A stretch of DNA of 64,000 nucleotides from Siphonodentalium dalli (taxonomy: Eukaryota > Mollusca > Scaphopoda > Gadilida > Siphonodentaliidae): the NCBI GenBank assembly GCA_032622095.1, contig CP136069.1, positions 188,963,122 through 189,027,121 of the forward strand, read 5' to 3'. Under the pieces are notes generated by a model. It saw only the letters and a program-made list of their open reading frames with translations. It did no database searches and was not told where the DNA came from. Below, in pieces: positions 45,361-58,137 of this stretch. The position numbers were made by a program, and so were the translations under genes. Every line of letters begins with the position of its first letter. The first letter of the stretch is position 1.

Positions 45361-45596
45361 TAACAAGAGCACCGATAGGGCGTGGCTAAATACGCCGGTG
45401 GTAAATCCAACAAAGGGCCATAACTCTGGTGAAAATTGGCCGGCGGAACCCAAATTCGAACTTGACCTGTATTTTGTGTCAGCAAACCCACACACTATCT
45501 AAAGTTATCTTCCGGAAACCAAAATGGAATGAACGAACGGACGGACGGACAGGCCAATAACATAATATGTCCCATACAAAAACGGTCGTATAAAAC
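45361..45596 (+). repeat. SINE-like dispersed repeat (TAACAAGAGC ... GTATAAAA)
   Basis: It starts TAACAAGAGCACCGATAGGG, continues through CCATAACTCTGGTGAAAATT, CCAAATTCGAACTTGACCTG and AAAGTTATCTTCCGGAAACC, and then has a GGAC tandem tract and AACGGTCGTATAAAAC. It shares order and ends with the longer copy at 46998-47757. I associate this kind of repeat with molluscan genomes (recollection only). It contains no ORF. Confidence 0.65.
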
Positions 45597-45732
45597 GGTT
45601 GTTGGAAAGAGGTGTGGGACACCATTTTTCACCGATCCAGCCGATACCAATGTAAAACACAAAGTGTTCAATGTCTGCGCAACATTATATGTACACAATC
45701 TATATGATAGTTCGATGGCTAGAGATAGATCA

Positions 45733-45805
45733 GCACCATAGAAAATTACCAAGACCCACCAGCACCATAGCAAATTAGCAGGACCCATTGACATCATAGC
45801 ATCGG
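45733..45805. repeat. Short piece of the 29-bp minisatellite, reverse orientation
   Basis: About two and a half units, such as CACCATAGCAAATTAGCAGG, match 31640-32815. It lies just beyond the right end of the CMC element. Confidence 0.85.
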
Positions 45806-45883
45806 CGACCATATAAGTCGTTTGTTAAACTTATTATATCTTGTATTTTTTAATTTTTAGATATATCTGCTCTATGTAATATC

Positions 45884-48345
45884 TCACGTTTTGTGGTTAG
45901 ATTTATGTTATTTTTGGTTGTGTATTGCTGCACTATACATTACTGTGTACAAATAGTTGTTGTTGTTGTCATTGTTGTTGGTAGTATTGTCGGGGACAGA
46001 TAGAGCATCCTTAACGCATTGACTACACACACTTGCCAATGAGTTGTTACTTAAGGAATGCAAAAGTAATAATTAAAAAAAACCGCCTTAGATTCATCTG
46101 AACAAACACCGCAAATGAATCAATGGGAATACTATTTTCTGCACTTGTGTTAACAAAACACCCCTTCAAAAGACGAAGATATATCTTACCGAACGTCGAT
46201 AACTTTGATGAGTATTATCTCCAATACAGCGAATACGGAAATGATAATAAACTAAAATCCCGGAATTCCCTGCAGCTGGGGTACAAACGTACATGGCTCT
46301 CTATGATAGAGCTTGGTACACATGATTGATGGGGATGTATAAGCTTGCGGTGCTGCCCTGTATTTATCTCTCTCTTTAATGAATCTCTCTGAACACTTTA
46401 GCTGTCTCCGGAGTATCCCCTTACTATAAAAACGTCTGGGAAATCTGGTCGTTAGACTAAAGAACACAGTCAGCATAACCAGAGTCGATTCCTCGGCGAT
46501 ATATAAGTATAATGTGCGTTCTGGGAAATCAATTCAAACATAATCGCTAATATCTTGGATTTGTTTATTTTTATATATATCTGCTCTATGATAAGTTTAA
46601 TTGGCAAAAACATCCTTATAAGGACAGTATGCATACATAATAACACATAATTGTACATTGTGTATTGAACAGTATAATAAATGATATTAATATAAGGTCA
46701 AGCTGAATGTGCAATGGATAATCTATTCTGTATTTGTTCATTGATTTATGATACGATGCTCATCACGTGCGGAGAATAATCTTCAAGTTTTAGCAGGACC
46801 CATGCTCACGCTTTGCGGTTAGATTTATGTAAGTTTTGGTTGCGTATTGCTGCACTATACATTACTGTGTACAAATAGTTGTTGTTGTTGTTGTCATTGT
46901 TGTTGGTAGTATTGTCGGGGACAGATAGAGCATCCTTAACACATTGACTACACAAACTTGCCAATGAGTTGTTACTTGAGGAATGCAAAAGTAATAATAA
47001 CAAGAGCTACGCTGGGCGTGCAAAATACGCCCTCTCTGAGGAAAATTGGCGGACGGAATCCAAATTCGAACTTGAGCTGTCTTTTCTCCTAATAAACCCT
47101 CATACCAAATTTGATTGAAATCGGTTCACTCTAACTAAAGTTATCATCCGGACAACAAATTTCAGGGATTTTCTAAGTCAAATTACGTCAAAAAAGGGGC
47201 CATAACTCTCGTAAAAATTATCGGATTAAAACGAAATTCGGACTTGAGCTGTATTTCGATATATGTAATCCACAAAAAAACGGGTTTTGCGTATAAACAT
47301 TCCAAAATCGAGTTATCATCCGGAAACCAAAAAATATAAGAAAAACTGAATTTTCTGAGTCGAAAAAGGGGCATAACTCTGCCAAAAATGGTCGGACAGA
47401 ACCCAAGTTCGAACTTGACCTATGTTTTGGTGGGAGAAAGTAATATACCAAATTTGGATTCATTCCGATAAACTATACTAAAGTTATCATCCGGACAACA
47501 AATTTCAAGGATTTTATAAGTCAAAAAACGTCAAATAAGGGGCATAACTCCGGTGAAAATTGGCGGGCGGAACCCAAATTCGAACTTGAACTTACTTTTC
47601 GGCTAATAAACCCACATACCAAATTCTATTAAATTTGGTTCACTCTAACTAAAGTTATCATCCGGAAACCAGGTTAACGGACGACCGGACGGACGGACGG
47701 ACGGCTCGACAGACCAATACTATAATGCGGCCGTTTTTTCAAACGGGCGTATAAAAAGAAAACCCTTAGATTCATCTGAACAAACCCCGCAAATGAATCA
47801 ATGGGAATACTATTTTCTGCACTTGTGTTAACAAAACACCCCTTCAAAAGAAGAAGATATATCTTACCGAACGTCGATAACTTTGATGAGTATCATCTCC
47901 AATACAGAGAATACGGAAATGATAATAAACTAAATTCCCGGAATTCCCTGCAGCTGAAGTACAAACGTACATGGCTCTCTATGATAGAGCTTGGTACACA
48001 TGATTGATGGGGATGTATAAGCTTGCGGTGCTGCTCTGTATTTATCTCTCTCTTTAATGGATCTCTCTGAACACTTTAGCTGTCTCCGGAGTATCCCCTT
48101 ACTATAAAAACGTCTGGGAAATCTGGTCGTTAGAGTAACGAACACAGTCAGCATAAACAGAGTCGATTCCTCGGCGATATATAAAGTATAATGTGCGTTC
48201 TGAGAAATCAATTCAAACATAATCGCTAATATCTTGGATTTTTGTATTGCTGATATATCTGGTCTATATCATATCTCACATTTTGTGGTTAGATTTATGT
48301 TCTATTTCGGTTGTGTATTCCTGCACTATATGCACTATTTGGACC
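45884..48345. repeat. Segmental tandem duplication, two long copies and one partial
   Basis: Copy A spans about 45884-46600 and copy B about 46805-48250. They share TTGTTGTTGTTGTCATTGTT, GACAGATAGAGCATCCTTAA and the block from CTTAGATTCATCTGAACAAA to AATCGCTAATATCTTGGATT. A third partial copy begins near 48270. Copy B contains a 760-bp SINE-like insertion (46998-47757) absent from A. Duplicate ORFs (46123-46329 and 47801-48007) reflect the duplication and lack motifs. Confidence 0.85.
46998..47757 (+). mobile_element. SINE-like element with internal tandem modules, inserted in copy B
   Basis: It starts TAACAAGAGCTACGCTGGGC and ends AAACGGGCGTATAAAA. The inner module (GGGGCATAACTC...CCAAATTCGAACTTGA...AAAGTTATCATCCGGA) is repeated about four times, ending in GGACGGACGGACGG. 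The paralogous duplicate (copy A near 46072) is uninterrupted (AAGTAATAATTAAAAAAAAC), so this is a true insertion. Confidence 0.75.
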
Positions 48346-49088
48346 TGTTGTATGGGACGCAGTTGAGTTGATTATATGGCTTATATATAGAGTATGTCTC
48401 ACCTCACCAATTGGTATACACATACGTGGAAATTAATGCACATATACTCGTTATATAGTTACTGTATCGACCAGACGATACACTGATCCCAATTGACAAA
48501 TTATTCAAATCCATATTCTAATTGATACGTTGCATAGACCGAGAGATCTTCGGCGAAAGTCAGCCATTTGTGGGCTTGTTCAGCGCCGTTGAGTTGACTA
48601 CGACAGACGTTGCGAGACACATATAAGCCTAATGAGAAGAGTGTACTGACAGTACGTCCTGTTCACACCAAATTCATGGGGTCAGTGTTTGAATGCTGAA
48701 AATCTTTTGGAATCCTCTTGTGGTGTTTCCATCATGAGTGATAACATATCTTCCATGCATTCTTTTTGAGTGTCTGATCAGTATGGTACCTTCGGGTTTG
48801 GGCAATATTATGGATCGTCCTCCTTGGCTTAATCCATAGTAAAGACATGATTTTGGGGAAATCCTGCTGTATAAACACAACTTGAGGAACTCATGTAAGC
48901 TTGAGTTAGGATGACCGCCCCCACGGCTTATTACACATATAGCCAACTATGCACAAATCGTCGTCTTTGTAATTATCAACAATATGGTTTAATGATCCAA
49001 ACTGAAGGCGAAGTATTAGAATCAGTGCTCTAATTAATACGTTAATTTGCATATATCCTCGTCGAAAGTCAAACCTTTTTCGGGGCTT
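48346..49088. other. Intergenic stretch, no gene recognised
   Basis: A 90-residue minus-strand ORF (48674-48946) has no motif I recognise. The rest is unremarkable. Confidence 0.4.
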
Positions 49089-51660
49089 GTTCCATGCATA
49101 TCCGTATGGTTTGATTCGCTGATATCGTGCACCACCGTAATGACGGTGTCATCCCCTCTTATGGTACGCCGGATTGTTCCATGCATATCCGTGTGGTTTG
49201 ATTCGCTGATATCGTGCACCACCGTACTGACGGTGTCACCCCCTCTTATGGTACGCCGGATTGTTCCATGCATATCCGTGTGGTTTGATTCGCTGATATC
49301 GTGCCCCACCGTAATGACGGTGTCACCCCCTCTTATGGTACGCCGGATTGTTCCATGCATATCCGTATGGTTTGATTCGCTGATATCGTGCACCACCGTA
49401 ATGACGGTGTCATCCCCTCTTATGGCACGCCGGATTGTTCCATCCATATCCGTGTGGTTTGATTCGCTGATATCGTGCACCACCGTAATGACGGTGTCAC
49501 CCCCTCTTATGGTACGCCGGATTGTTCCATTCATATCCGTATGGTTGGATTCACTGATATCGTGCACCACCGTAATGACGGTGTCATCCCCTCTTATGGT
49601 ACGCCGGATTGTTCCATGCATATCCGTATGGTTTGATTCGCTGATATCGTGCACCACCGTAATGACGGTGTCACACCCTCTTACGACACGCCGGATTGTT
49701 CCATGCATATCCGTGTGGTTTGATTCGCTGATATCGTGCACCACCGCAATGACGGTGTCACTCCCTCTTATGGTACGCCGGATTGTTCCATGCATATCCG
49801 TATATATTGTTTGATTCGCTGATATCGTGCATCACCGTAATGAGGGTGTCACCCCCTCCTATGGTACGCCGGATTGTTCCATGCATATCCGTGTGGTTTG
49901 ATTCGCTGATATCGTGCACCACCGTAATGACGCTCCCTCTTACGGTACGCCGGATTGTTCCATGCATATTCGTATAGTTTGATTCGCTGATATCGTGCAC
50001 CACCATAATGGCGGTGTCACCCCCTTATGGTAAGCCGGATTGTTCCATGCATATCCGTTTGGTTAGATTCGCTGACATCGTGCACCCCCGTAATGACGGT
50101 GCCACCCCCTCTTATGGTACGCCGGATTGTTCCATGCATATCCGTATAGTTGGATTCACTGATATCGTGCACCGCCGTAATGACGGTGTCACCCCCTCTT
50201 ATTGTACGCCGGATTGTTCCATGCATATCCGTATATATTGTTTGATTCGCTGATATCGTGCATCACCGTAATGAGGGTGTCACCCCCTCCTATGGTACGC
50301 CGCTTTGTTCCATGCATATACGTGTGGTTTGATTCGCTGATATCGTGCACCACCGTAATGACGCTCCCTCTTACGGTACGCCGGATTGTTCCATTCATAT
50401 CCGTATAGTTTGATTCGCTGATATCGTGCACCACCATAATGGCGGTGTCACCCCCCCCTTATGGTTAGCCGGATTGTTCCATGCATATCCGTTTGGTTAG
50501 ATTCGCTGACATCGTGCACCCCCGTAATGACGGTGCCACCCCCTCTTATGGTACGCCGGATTGTTCCATGCATATCCGTATAGTTGGATTCGCTGATATC
50601 GTGCACCGCCGTAATGACGGTGTCACCCCCTCTTATGGTTCCATGCATATCCGTATAGTTTGATTCGCTGATATCGTGCACCACCGTAATGACAGTGTCA
50701 CCCACCTCTTATGGTTCCATGCATATCCGTATAGTTTGATTCGCTGATATCGTGCACCACCGTAATGACAGTGTCACCCCCCTCTTATGGTTCCATGCAT
50801 ATCCGTATAGTTTGATTCGCTGATATCGTGCACCACAGTAATGACAGTGTCACCCCCTCTTATAGTACGCCGGATTGTTCCATGCATATCCGTACAGTTT
50901 GATTCGCTGATATCGTGCACCACCGTAGTGACGGTGTCATCCCCTCTTAGGGTACGCCAGATTGTTCCATGCATATCCGTGTTGTCTGATTTGTTGATAT
51001 CGTGCACCACCGTAATGACGGTGTCACCCCCTCTTATGGTACGCCGGATTGTTCCATACATATCCGTATGGTTTGATTCTTTGATATCGTGCACCACCGT
51101 AATGACGGTGTCACCCCCCTCTTATGGTACGCCGGATTGTTCCTTGAATATCTGTATGGTTTGATTCGCTGATATCGTGCACCACCGTAATGATGGTCTC
51201 ACCCCCTCTTATGGTACGCCGGATTGTTCCATACATATCCGTATGGTTTGATTCTTTGATATCGTGCACCACCGTAATGACGGTGTCACCCCCTCTTATG
51301 GTACGCCGGATTGTTCCATACATATCCGTATGGTTTGATTCTTTGATATCGTGCACCACCGTAATGACGGTGTCACCCCCTCTTATGGTACGCCGGATTG
51401 TTCCATACATATCCGTATGGTTTGATTCTTTGATATCGTGCACCACCGTAATGACGGTGTCACCCCCTCTTATGGTACGCCGGATTGTTCCATGCATATC
51501 CGTTTGATTAGATTCGCTGATATCGTGCACCACCGTAATGACGGTGTCACCCCTCTTATGGTACGCCAGATTGTTCCATGTATATACGTATGGTTTGATC
51601 CGCTGATATCGTGCACCACCATAATGATGGTGTCACCCCCTCTTATGGTACGCCGGATTG
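49089..51660. repeat. 87-bp satellite, about 30 units
   Basis: The unit runs GTTCCATGCATATCCGTATG, GTTTGATTCGCTGATATCGT, GCACCACCGTAATGACGGTG, TCACCCCCTCTTATGGTACG, CCGGATT. Since 87 is 29 codons, long frames stay open on both strands. The minus strand gives MHGTIRRTIRGGDTVITVVH plus DISESNHTD repeats, with a 253-residue block at 49034-49795. The plus strand gives a hydrophobic repeat with a 255-residue block at 49047-49814. Indels break both frames into blocks along the array. Higher-order duplication is visible: 49796-50220 resembles 50225-50640. No splice or promoter context supports a gene. Confidence 0.92.
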
Positions 51661-51837
51661 AGGCCATTGTCTATGTATGGGGTCCGCGAGATTCGTAACC
51701 CCTGTTAGCCGGTACTTGGGATTTTAATAGCCAACTTAACCGGTATTCAGGATTCAACAAAAAGGCTGGATTACATAGCTTTTATGACAAAAAATTACAC
51801 AAATTTTTGACTATTTTTCATTCCAAATTGACATAGT
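51661..51837. other. Short spacer, nothing recognised
   Basis: Unique-looking sequence between the 87-bp array and the next foldback. Confidence 0.4.
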
Positions 51838-52365
51838 TTAAAGGTGGATTATCTCTTTGTAAACATGTATTATATAGTTACCGGGGTATAAAATATTAGA
51901 TTTGAATCGAAGACTCCTGTCCGGAAATGCTTCTATCGATTAATATTAATTTTATTTCGAATATTTTCTGGTCTAAAAAGGTGTGTTTGTTCAGCTAACG
52001 AACAATAGTGGTTACTGTTAACATAGACCAGAAATTATATTGTGCAATTTTGTCACAAATAAACGTTAATTATACTCATTATCGCTTATATCTGTGGAAC
52101 AAAACAATACATACAACCAATCTGTGACATTTGACATTCGTTGCGTAGCCGTAGGAACAGCCCAGTGCTCTATATCGCAATACGGTCTCATCCGAATGGT
52201 CGGTTCTAAAAATAGTAACATAAATGGGCCCGATTTAATATTCGAAATAAAATCAATATTAATTGATAGAAGCTTTTCCGGAAATAGGTCTTCAGTTCAT
52301 ATCTATTATTTTATACCCACGCAACTATTTAAAATTTGTTATTTAAAGAGATAATCCATCTTTAA
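51838..52365. mobile_element. TTAA-flanked foldback, family TTAA-C
   Basis: The ends TTAAAGGTGGATTATCTCTT and AAGAGATAATCCATCTTTAA enclose long imperfect arms (AATATTAATTTTATTTCGAA pairs with TTCGAAATAAAATCAATATT). TTAA is duplicated. The ORF at 52094-52354 is one arm and is not a gene. Confidence 0.8.
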
Positions 52366-52722
52366 TCTAATTAATTCTAATACCTCTTGATATGTTGAAT
52401 TTATGGATACTACTTCAGCAAATCTGTGAAAACTATAATATTATAGTGTAAAATTACTAAATGTGTTGTAATCCATATTTTCTTAACTGGTATACGAAGT
52501 ATTCAACCCTGTCTGTTAACTCGTATTAATGATGCAGTAGGGGTTCCGCAATTAGAGCTAACCAAACTAAAACTCTCGTTATTCGGGTTATATATTTCGA
52601 GAATGCAATTCTACAAAAAATATTCGTGAGTTTATAGCTGATTTCATCATCAGCACTACCAAAAACGTACGGATCGGGGAAAATGGATGGAAATTAATAA
52701 CATGTCTCTAATGGTGTACCAT
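52366..52722. other. Intergenic stretch, no gene recognised
   Basis: AT-rich, no ORF or repeat recognised. Confidence 0.45.
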
Positions 52723-52936
52723 ATCGTTGATAGTTTCATCAACAAAGGCCGATACAGCCTGTATATTATAGTTATCGTTGATAGTTTCATCAACACAGGC
52801 CGATACAGCCTGTATATTATAGTTATCGTTGATAGTTTCATCAACACAGGCCGATACAGCCTGTATATTATAGTTATCGTTGATAGTTTCATCAACACAG
52901 GCCGATACAGCCTGTATATTATAGTTATCGTTGATA
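52723..52936. repeat. 51-bp satellite, about four units
   Basis: The unit is ATCGTTGATAGTTTCATCAA, CACAGGCCGATACAGCCTGT, ATATTATAGTT. Near-identical copies indicate a recent expansion. Both strands are open because 51 is a multiple of 3. Each unit carries a small palindrome, ACAGGC...GCCTGT. Confidence 0.95.
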
Positions 52937-53623
52937 TAGTTATGAAATGTGCATTCGTTGGCCATGTAATTTACATGTATTTGCTCAGTATTTTATGGAG
53001 GTGTCGACTGAAGCGAGAACAAGGGGCCAAATACTTCATAAGGACCGCATGTGCATGACGTGGCGATGGGTACAAGGGACCCGTGGCTTCCTATACGTCC
53101 ACGCTTAAACTAACGAGGATTATTCCAACTAGGCTATGCATTCACACAATGGCAAATGTCATAGGGAACTATTCAGACAATTCGCCCCAGATGACTATCC
53201 ATTGCATATTTTAGTGATAAACTTTGGAGTAACGGAATATGTGCCATTGATTATTCTACCTGCAATTATAGTTACAAATTGCCATCAAGAGTTGTTGCAT
53301 TATTGATTCTTACCAGATATTTGAATGTCAACGTGTGGTCAAATTAATGTTATACAACGCAGTGTTGATTTTTTACATTTGACTGTGGCTGAAAAAAGTG
53401 GTCATTGTCGCATGGCTATATATGCATGCATGTATCTCATCCCTGAAATATTTGTATAGATTCATGGTTATAACATAATAATCATGTCAGGGAAACCAGT
53501 CAACTGGACCTTTAGTAACGCCCGGAAATGAATTTTTCTATGAATTATTTTTATGAATTGGGGACAGTTTATGTGGCTATTTTTTTTTAGAACGTTACCA
53601 CATTTTGATTGAAATTTTTTATT
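52937..53623. other. Intergenic stretch, no gene recognised
   Basis: No motif-bearing ORF or repeat seen. Confidence 0.45.
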
Positions 53624-56521
53624 TTAAAGGTGACATGCAATGGTTTTCAGTGGTTTTCATTATTTGGCTACAACTTAATTTAATTGGATGCCGGTTTGGT
53701 CAGAAAACATATCCCGCAAATGCGATATTTTACCGACGCACCTATCTGCCGATCAAGCTTCATGCAGAGTTCAGTCCCCTACGCAGGAATTACCGCTCCC
53801 CACACCTATACACGCACTGTGAAGAATTGTCGCATTTATTTATTTGAGATTTGTGTAGGTTACAATTTATGCTGCATTATTCTGGGAAACTGAACTGTCC
53901 ATATTCATTTGAAAATTGTCTAGATCAAGCCAGTGTGAATTGTAACTGACAAAACACTTCAATAAAAAAATGTTAGATTTAGTTAAGAAAATACACATGC
54001 CGGCAACGTTCAGACGTCGTGGCGAGGGGACTGAACTCTGTTTTGCAGCTTGTCTGTCGATATGCGGCGTCAACGTTTCAGCGTTTTGAGATATGTTTCC
54101 CGTTTCAGTGAAAACGTCATGACTTATCTCCCCATGGTTAGTGACGTCACGGATTGACAATAGAAAGTAAAGTTTATGGCCTGTCTCAAAATTGCTTACA
54201 GAATCCAATAATATCTACCCCATAAATGAGTTAACGCATTGCTAGTGCATTATATGCCAGTTTCATTAATACACATTATTTCACTCCATCTGACACAAAA
54301 TAAACATGATAGACAAACTCCGCCTCAACTAATTTCGTATAAAACGGACGATGTCATATATGTAGCTATAGGTCTTTGGTTAACATTTGTCAACATGCTC
54401 ATTCCCCGAACTACTTTTCTCTGTTTATGGGAAATGTCAGAGGTAAAATATCACGTAACCCGGGAATTAGCATCAGAAAAATGCTGTGGTAATTCGGAAT
54501 GAGAACGATTGTTCTCCTAATGGAAATTAATTAATTAATACCGCAGTTCAGTAATCCGTGTTCCCACACTTAGACCTAGACATTCCTCAGTAAAATGGTG
54601 TTTGCAATGGAACCACCATACCAAGATATATATACTTCTATTGTGGTCATTCACGCAAGGATTCAACATGAATTATATGCGTCTGTCGGAAATGTTTAAC
54701 CGAAATTAAATAATAAAATTTCAAGCCAGTCGATCTTTGTTTTCTGCAACAAACAAACCAGCGGTATTATAATATTCCTGCAAGAAGTCTTATTTACACA
54801 AAATGAGTTTCAAATTATTGCCGAACATTTTATGCTAGGCTTTGAAGTAACCGCCCATCATTCATCTTGCAATGAAAAGAGACAATGTACATGCGACAAT
54901 GTACTGATTCCAGGGTGTATGTGATTAATCCTCAGTCGAATATCACTGTGTGTGTTTCTAAGTATGCTGTAAAACACATGGTCGCGATTATGTAAACAAT
55001 GAACAAATCTTGGTACATGCAAATACACAAACAGTATCATTATATTGACCATTACAAGGTCAGTCAAAATACTGCAACTCTTGTAGGTCAAATGGACTAC
55101 CGCTGTGATTACCGGTAGATGACCAGCCTACCTTATATACTGGCGAACGTAGCATGCCACAGAGGGTCATACGCAGACCCCTTATTTGACCACTGGGGGG
55201 GGGGGGTAAACCCTAGTGCCAAAATAAATAATAGTTCTGTTTTATAATTTAATTTAATTTCGTCGCTATAGGCCTAATGTGCCGTCTATGACTATGATTA
55301 TTTATTCATAACTCATTCATATGATATATACAATTATATACACAGTGTAATAGTATAACATCCAATGAGCTATCGGGGACAGCATAACCAAGAAGGTTGA
55401 ATACCTGCCGTCCCCGTTGAAAAGTAATATAACTATACATGTAATAATAATTTTAATTTATCTAGGTTTTGTCTTGTTAACTTTAAACATTGGTATATAC
55501 ATGTCTGTTTTTTAAATAAATAATAGTATAATTCGTTTGTCGTTCACCGTTCATCGCTCAGTTTGTGATATGGTATGTAAAGTACAAGCATGTGGAATAT
55601 GGATATGTGGATGAGGCCAGCGGAGAACCATGATAATTGTTTAACCAATGGGTCGGATAAGGCATTCGAATAAGGCATTCGAATAATACATTCATGTATT
55701 TCCTGCGATAGGGTGATGATGCACATGTATTATCTATCCTTCTCTCTTGTTATACAATGTCAGTTATCGCTATACGAATACTATACTATACTTATTACAC
55801 ATCACGCGTCAATACTAATATGCACCATGTGAAATCGTATTCTTTGAACTATCGTTATATAGGATGGAATCTCATCTCACTGACAAGTTACATAGTTACG
55901 CGCGTCTACACTATAACGTGTACTATAATAACTCCATGACATCTGGACAGAAGCTAATGGTGTATTGTAACACAGGGCGCTCATTTCTGGACGCCATTAC
56001 TGTTACAACAATCCGTGACATCATAATTCATGGGCGATAAGTCATGACGTTTTATTATTGCGCAAATTTTGGGGAGTTGGCGTAACGGCGATTTCTAGAC
56101 TTCTCACAAACTCCATGAAGCGCCCTCTACGTTATCACTGCGATATAGCACTGCCACAAGGATGATACTTTGCGGAGCGATACATCTATTTTTACATATC
56201 GTCGGAACTATATTTAGTCACCTATCATCTAATTTTGACCACCAAAAGTTTTCAATAATGGTAATTATTTCGGTATTGATAAGATCAACATGAACTGAAT
56301 CAGACATAGACAATTTTAATCATAAAACATAAGAACAAAGAACATGAAAGAAATCTTACCAAATGTCCTTATGGCAGTGGTATCTCAGCAGAGCGATGGG
56401 AGATAACTCTTCCTGGAGTATGGGGTTCTCAGCTGTCTTGAGACTTCGCGTTTCCACTGGTTGGGATCAATGCCGATCATGGCAGATCGATATGAGGGGC
56501 ATAGTTGCATGTCACCTTTAA
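53624..56521. mobile_element. Candidate 2.9-kb TTAA element (family TTAA-D)
   Basis: The left end TTAAAGGTGACATGCAA is exactly mirrored by TTGCATGTCACCTTTAA at the right. Similarity between the ends does not extend inward. The interior has only short unrecognised ORFs (such as 53605-53847 and 53867-54208), a G-run at about 55195, and no transposase. It could be a non-autonomous element or a chance pair; the TTAAAGG prefix shared with the proven TTAA families favours the former. Confidence 0.45.
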
Positions 56522-56649
56522 AACACTTTTTGTGAACTCTTTGTAACACCAGATGTTTCTCATGTGTTTGTTTGGGAATAGCAGTGCTAAGGTGCCATCA
56601 AAACGAGTTTCCTAGAACATTTGTAGTCGATGTAGAAAATGGTGCCAGG

Positions 56650-57166
56650 TAGATCATGCCATGAATCTCTACTCTTGTTACGCCTGTAGAGATCATATTC
56701 CACAAGTACAAAACCTGGGAACTTTTTGAAGTTTTAACAGGGAACCTTATAAAATTGAAAAAATAACATAGGGAATATATTTCTTTGTTATTATCTGTTT
56801 CATAATAATGTACTTCACTGTATGTGAAGGTCCCAACTCGAAATTTCAGGATTTAAGTGACTTTATGAGCGATTTTGCTTAACCTTTCTGACAATTATGG
56901 ATTTGTTCCTGGGTAATTAATTGAATCTTTATTGCGATATCGGCTCTCAAAAGTCACAGAAAAGTATGAATTTTCGAGTTGGGACTTTCACATATAGTGA
57001 AGTACACTGTTAAGGAACAGATAATCATTAAGAAATAGATTCCCCGTGTTATTGTTTGGACTTTATAAGGTTCCCTGTCAAAAGTTCAAAAAGTTCCAAG
57101 GTTTTGTACAAGTGGAATATGATCTCTACGGGCGTTAGCCCTGGTAGATATTCATGGCATGATCTA
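56650..57166. mobile_element. Long foldback element, TAGATCATG family, copy 3, with 9-bp target duplication
   Basis: 517 bp, TAGATCATGCCATGAATCTC to TATTCATGGCATGATCTA, flanked by GGTGCCAGG on both sides (56641-56649, 57167-57175). The arms span nearly the whole length. 9-bp duplications with long terminal inverted repeats are characteristic of Mutator-like elements. No transposase is present. Confidence 0.8.
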
Positions 57167-57244
57167 GGTGCCAGGAAGAGATATACCATCTTTAAACAGG
57201 GTCTCTCAAACGAGGTTACAAATTCATACAGAATTTCACAAAAT

Positions 57245-57660
57245 CTGCATAAAATTAAGAGGGAGGTAAAGTGGAAACATTTGAATGGGGATTTCAGTGT
57301 TAATTTTTTAGAAAATATTGATCAAACCTTACAAAGCGTAGGTGACCATATCATACCTTTTTGGGAAGTTTGAAGACTTATCTGGCGACAACGCGAAGTG
57401 GAATTTAGATTTTTCAAACAATGTTAGATATTATTGGACAATATTATTATTGTTTATCATTGTTTATAATATTTCCATCAAATGTCACAAAACAAAACAT
57501 AAATGAATGAAAAATCTGCTTTGCGTTGTCACTAGATATATGCTCAAACTTTCCAACAAGACATGAAGCATTATTCTACGGTTTGTAAATATTGTCTTGA
57601 AAATTAACACTGAATTCCCCTTTTAAATGTTGCCACTTTACCTCCCTCTTAATCATATCA
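57245..57660. repeat. Inverted repeat pair
   Basis: AAATTAAGAGGGAGGTAAAG near 57251 and onward pairs with CTTTACCTCCCTCTTAAT near 57638. The arms are roughly 150 bp with mismatches and a spacer of about 100 bp. The ORF end at 57373 lies in one arm. Confidence 0.7.
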
Positions 57661-58137
57661 AAACCTCGCACACAAAAAACCGGGATTTAAACTATCTGTC
57701 TGTGGTTTTATTATTCATTCTCCGAAAACTCTACAAATTCGCTGACAGTTATCTCATTTACAAAGAACTAGTGTCTTGTCACACATTTTATCCGAGGATT
57801 ATAATTTGAGTACCTCTACCATTATTGATTGACTAGGGGACTATATAGCAGCGACTAGTTTCCCCATCAGCACGAACAAACGTTTTTCACCTCTATAGTC
57901 CTTTTGTTGCCATATTGGCAAGAAGGAAAATTGATTGTTTCAAAGTGTGTCATTATAATAGAATATTTATAGATCGCCTATCCAAGGCTGGATATACTAA
58001 ACAATTGAACAAACACAACATAGTATCACAAGGTTATGAACAACACACACTGGTGTTATTGCTTCCCGGTCTTCATTTTAACGTTGGAAGGCGGCTTAGA
58101 GCATAATATAGATAATATAGGTGTTCTTGAGATCTGT
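57661..58137. other. Intergenic stretch, no gene recognised
   Basis: Short unrecognised ORFs only. Confidence 0.4.

Noticed and set aside
48674-48946. 90-residue minus-strand ORF
   Set aside because: No recognisable motif; could be chance at this length.
49034-51667. Long ORFs on both strands over the 87-bp array
   Set aside because: Produced by a 29-codon repeat unit, broken by indels, with no gene context.
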